Below are positions 6,092 through 6,491 of a stretch of 6,491 nt of DNA, in pieces. Source of the stretch: an uncultured Mollicutes bacterium (GTDB lineage: Bacteria; Bacillota_I; Bacilli_A; RFN20; CAG-288); NCBI GenBank assembly GCA_900549915.1, contig URQF01000077.1, positions 1 through 6,491 on the forward strand, read 5' to 3'. The notes below the pieces were generated by a model. That model was not told where the DNA came from and did not search any database. It was given only the letters and a program-made list of their open reading frames with translations. The number at the start of each line of letters is the position of its first letter. Position 1 is the stretch's first letter. A program made the position numbers and the translations under genes.

Positions 6092-6209
6092 ATATGCCTA
6101 TATTTCGAGTTTGTAAACTGTAATCCCTTACATTTTTCTGTTTTCTTTGTTTTTCTATCGGTATTTTTTGTTTTGTAAGCAATTACAAGGACAAATAAAA
6201 GAAAATCTG
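6092..6209. other. T-rich spacer, no gene
   Basis: This stretch is very rich in T on the plus strand. It holds only weak symmetry: AGTTT with AAACT (6108-6119) and TTGTAA with TTACAA around GCAA (6173-6188). No T-run follows the latter, so I do not call a terminator. It leads into the promoter at 6210. Confidence 0.6.
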
Positions 6210-6238
6210 TTGATTTTAATATATGAACAGATTATCAT
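6210..6238 (+). promoter_or_regulatory. Promoter of the putative metal P-type ATPase gene
   Basis: TTGATT (6210-6215) and TATCAT (6233-6238) are separated by exactly 17 bases and match four and five of six consensus positions. Transcription would start near 6245, inside the second operator. Both operators overlap this promoter, the geometry expected for repression. Confidence 0.7.
6224..6237 (+). promoter_or_regulatory. SmtB/ArsR-type operator 1, overlapping the -10
   Basis: TGAACAGATTATCA fits TGAA-N6-TTCA with one mismatch in the right half. It lies in the wider inverted repeat ATATGA (6221-6226) with TCATAT (6235-6240). It covers the spacer and most of the -10 box. The smt operator bound by the zinc sensor SmtB has the same TGAACA...TCA core. 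Confidence 0.65.
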
Positions 6239-6239
6239 A

Positions 6240-6253
6240 TGAACATATATTCA
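6240..6253 (+). promoter_or_regulatory. SmtB/ArsR-type operator 2, over the transcription start
   Basis: TGAACATATATTCA is an exact TGAA-N6-TTCA site. With operator 1 it forms a 9-bp direct repeat, ATATGAACA, at 6221-6229 and 6237-6245, a 16-bp offset. The family-typical repressor would release both when zinc, cadmium or a similar metal binds it. Confidence 0.7.
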
Positions 6254-6266
6254 AGTGAGGTGGATT

Positions 6267-6491
6267 ATGGAAGTCTGCGAGTGTGAAAAAGAAAAAGACG
6301 AAACCGAAGAAAATAAAGAGAAGAAAATAAACTTGATCCTATTCTTCTTCGGAGCTGCCTGCTTATTGATTGCCTTTATTCTACAGAAAGTCGGAGAGAA
6401 GCAAGGAAGCGAGTTCTCCTCTATCAGCTATGCAAGGTTCTCTAATCCAGACTTCTATCATTCCTTCGGGTTTATTTCTTTCCTTCTTTAT
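6267..6491 (+). CDS. N-terminus of a membrane protein, probably a heavy-metal P-type ATPase (cut by window edge)
   Basis: Only 75 codons are present. The start has GAGGTG (6257-6262) four bases upstream. The product begins with MEVCECE, giving a Cys4-x-Cys6 pair, then a highly charged Glu/Lys tail to residue 20. A transmembrane helix follows (about 21-40), then a polar loop (41-65), and a second hydrophobic segment begins at about 67. Short metal-ligand tails before the first helix are common in zinc/cadmium/lead-exporting P1B ATPases of Firmicutes, which often lack a full HMA domain. The two metal-sensor operators over the promoter support that reading. The catalytic DKTG and CPC motifs would lie outside the window, so another metal transporter cannot be excluded. 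Confidence 0.6.
   Translation, partial: MEVCECEKEKDETEENKEKKINLILFFFGAACLLIAFILQKVGEKQGSEFSSISYARFSNPDFYHSFGFISFLLY

Noticed and set aside
6173..6188. Terminator hairpin TTGTAA-GCAA-TTACAA
   Set aside because: The stem is almost entirely A-T, only 6 bp, and no T-run follows on the plus strand.

Overview
The window reads as chromosomal DNA of an anaerobic, low-to-moderate GC Gram-positive bacterium (Firmicutes). An Erysipelotrichia-like member of the Bacilli is my best guess, from protein style only. The support is a one-polypeptide pyruvate:ferredoxin oxidoreductase, strong AGGAG-type ribosome binding sites, a classical lipobox lipoprotein and a SmtB/ArsR-type metal operator. No rRNA, tRNA, insertion sequence or CRISPR array was recognised.

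Layout. Bases 1-140 hold no gene I can support. A perfect 11-bp hairpin (141-170) ends the large minus-strand gene nifJ (190-3801), which encodes all domains of pyruvate:ferredoxin oxidoreductase, the enzyme that makes acetyl-CoA and reduced ferredoxin from pyruvate. Its upstream region (3802-4124) is shared with a divergent plus-strand transcription unit. It contains inverted repeats, one of which can pair directly with the nifJ Shine-Dalgarno sequence.

On the plus strand, 4125-5216 encodes an exported, probably papain-like (C39-like) cysteine peptidase with a Cys/His-rich tail. It is followed after 12 bases by a small lipoprotein of unknown function (5229-5816). The second gene's ribosome binding site overlaps the first gene's stop codon, so the two form an operon, closed by a near-ideal intrinsic terminator (5834-5865). 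Both products should act at or outside the membrane, and a peptidase/partner relation is possible but unproven.

Bases 5866-6209 carry no convincing gene but a dense series of inverted repeats. Two of these hairpins look like copies of one module, so this may be a structured RNA or a small repeated element. The window ends with the first 75 codons of a membrane protein (6267 to the edge), probably a heavy-metal P-type ATPase. Its promoter is overlapped by two tandem operators of the TGAA-N6-TTCA type used by zinc/cadmium sensors of the ArsR/SmtB family, which suggests metal-induced efflux.
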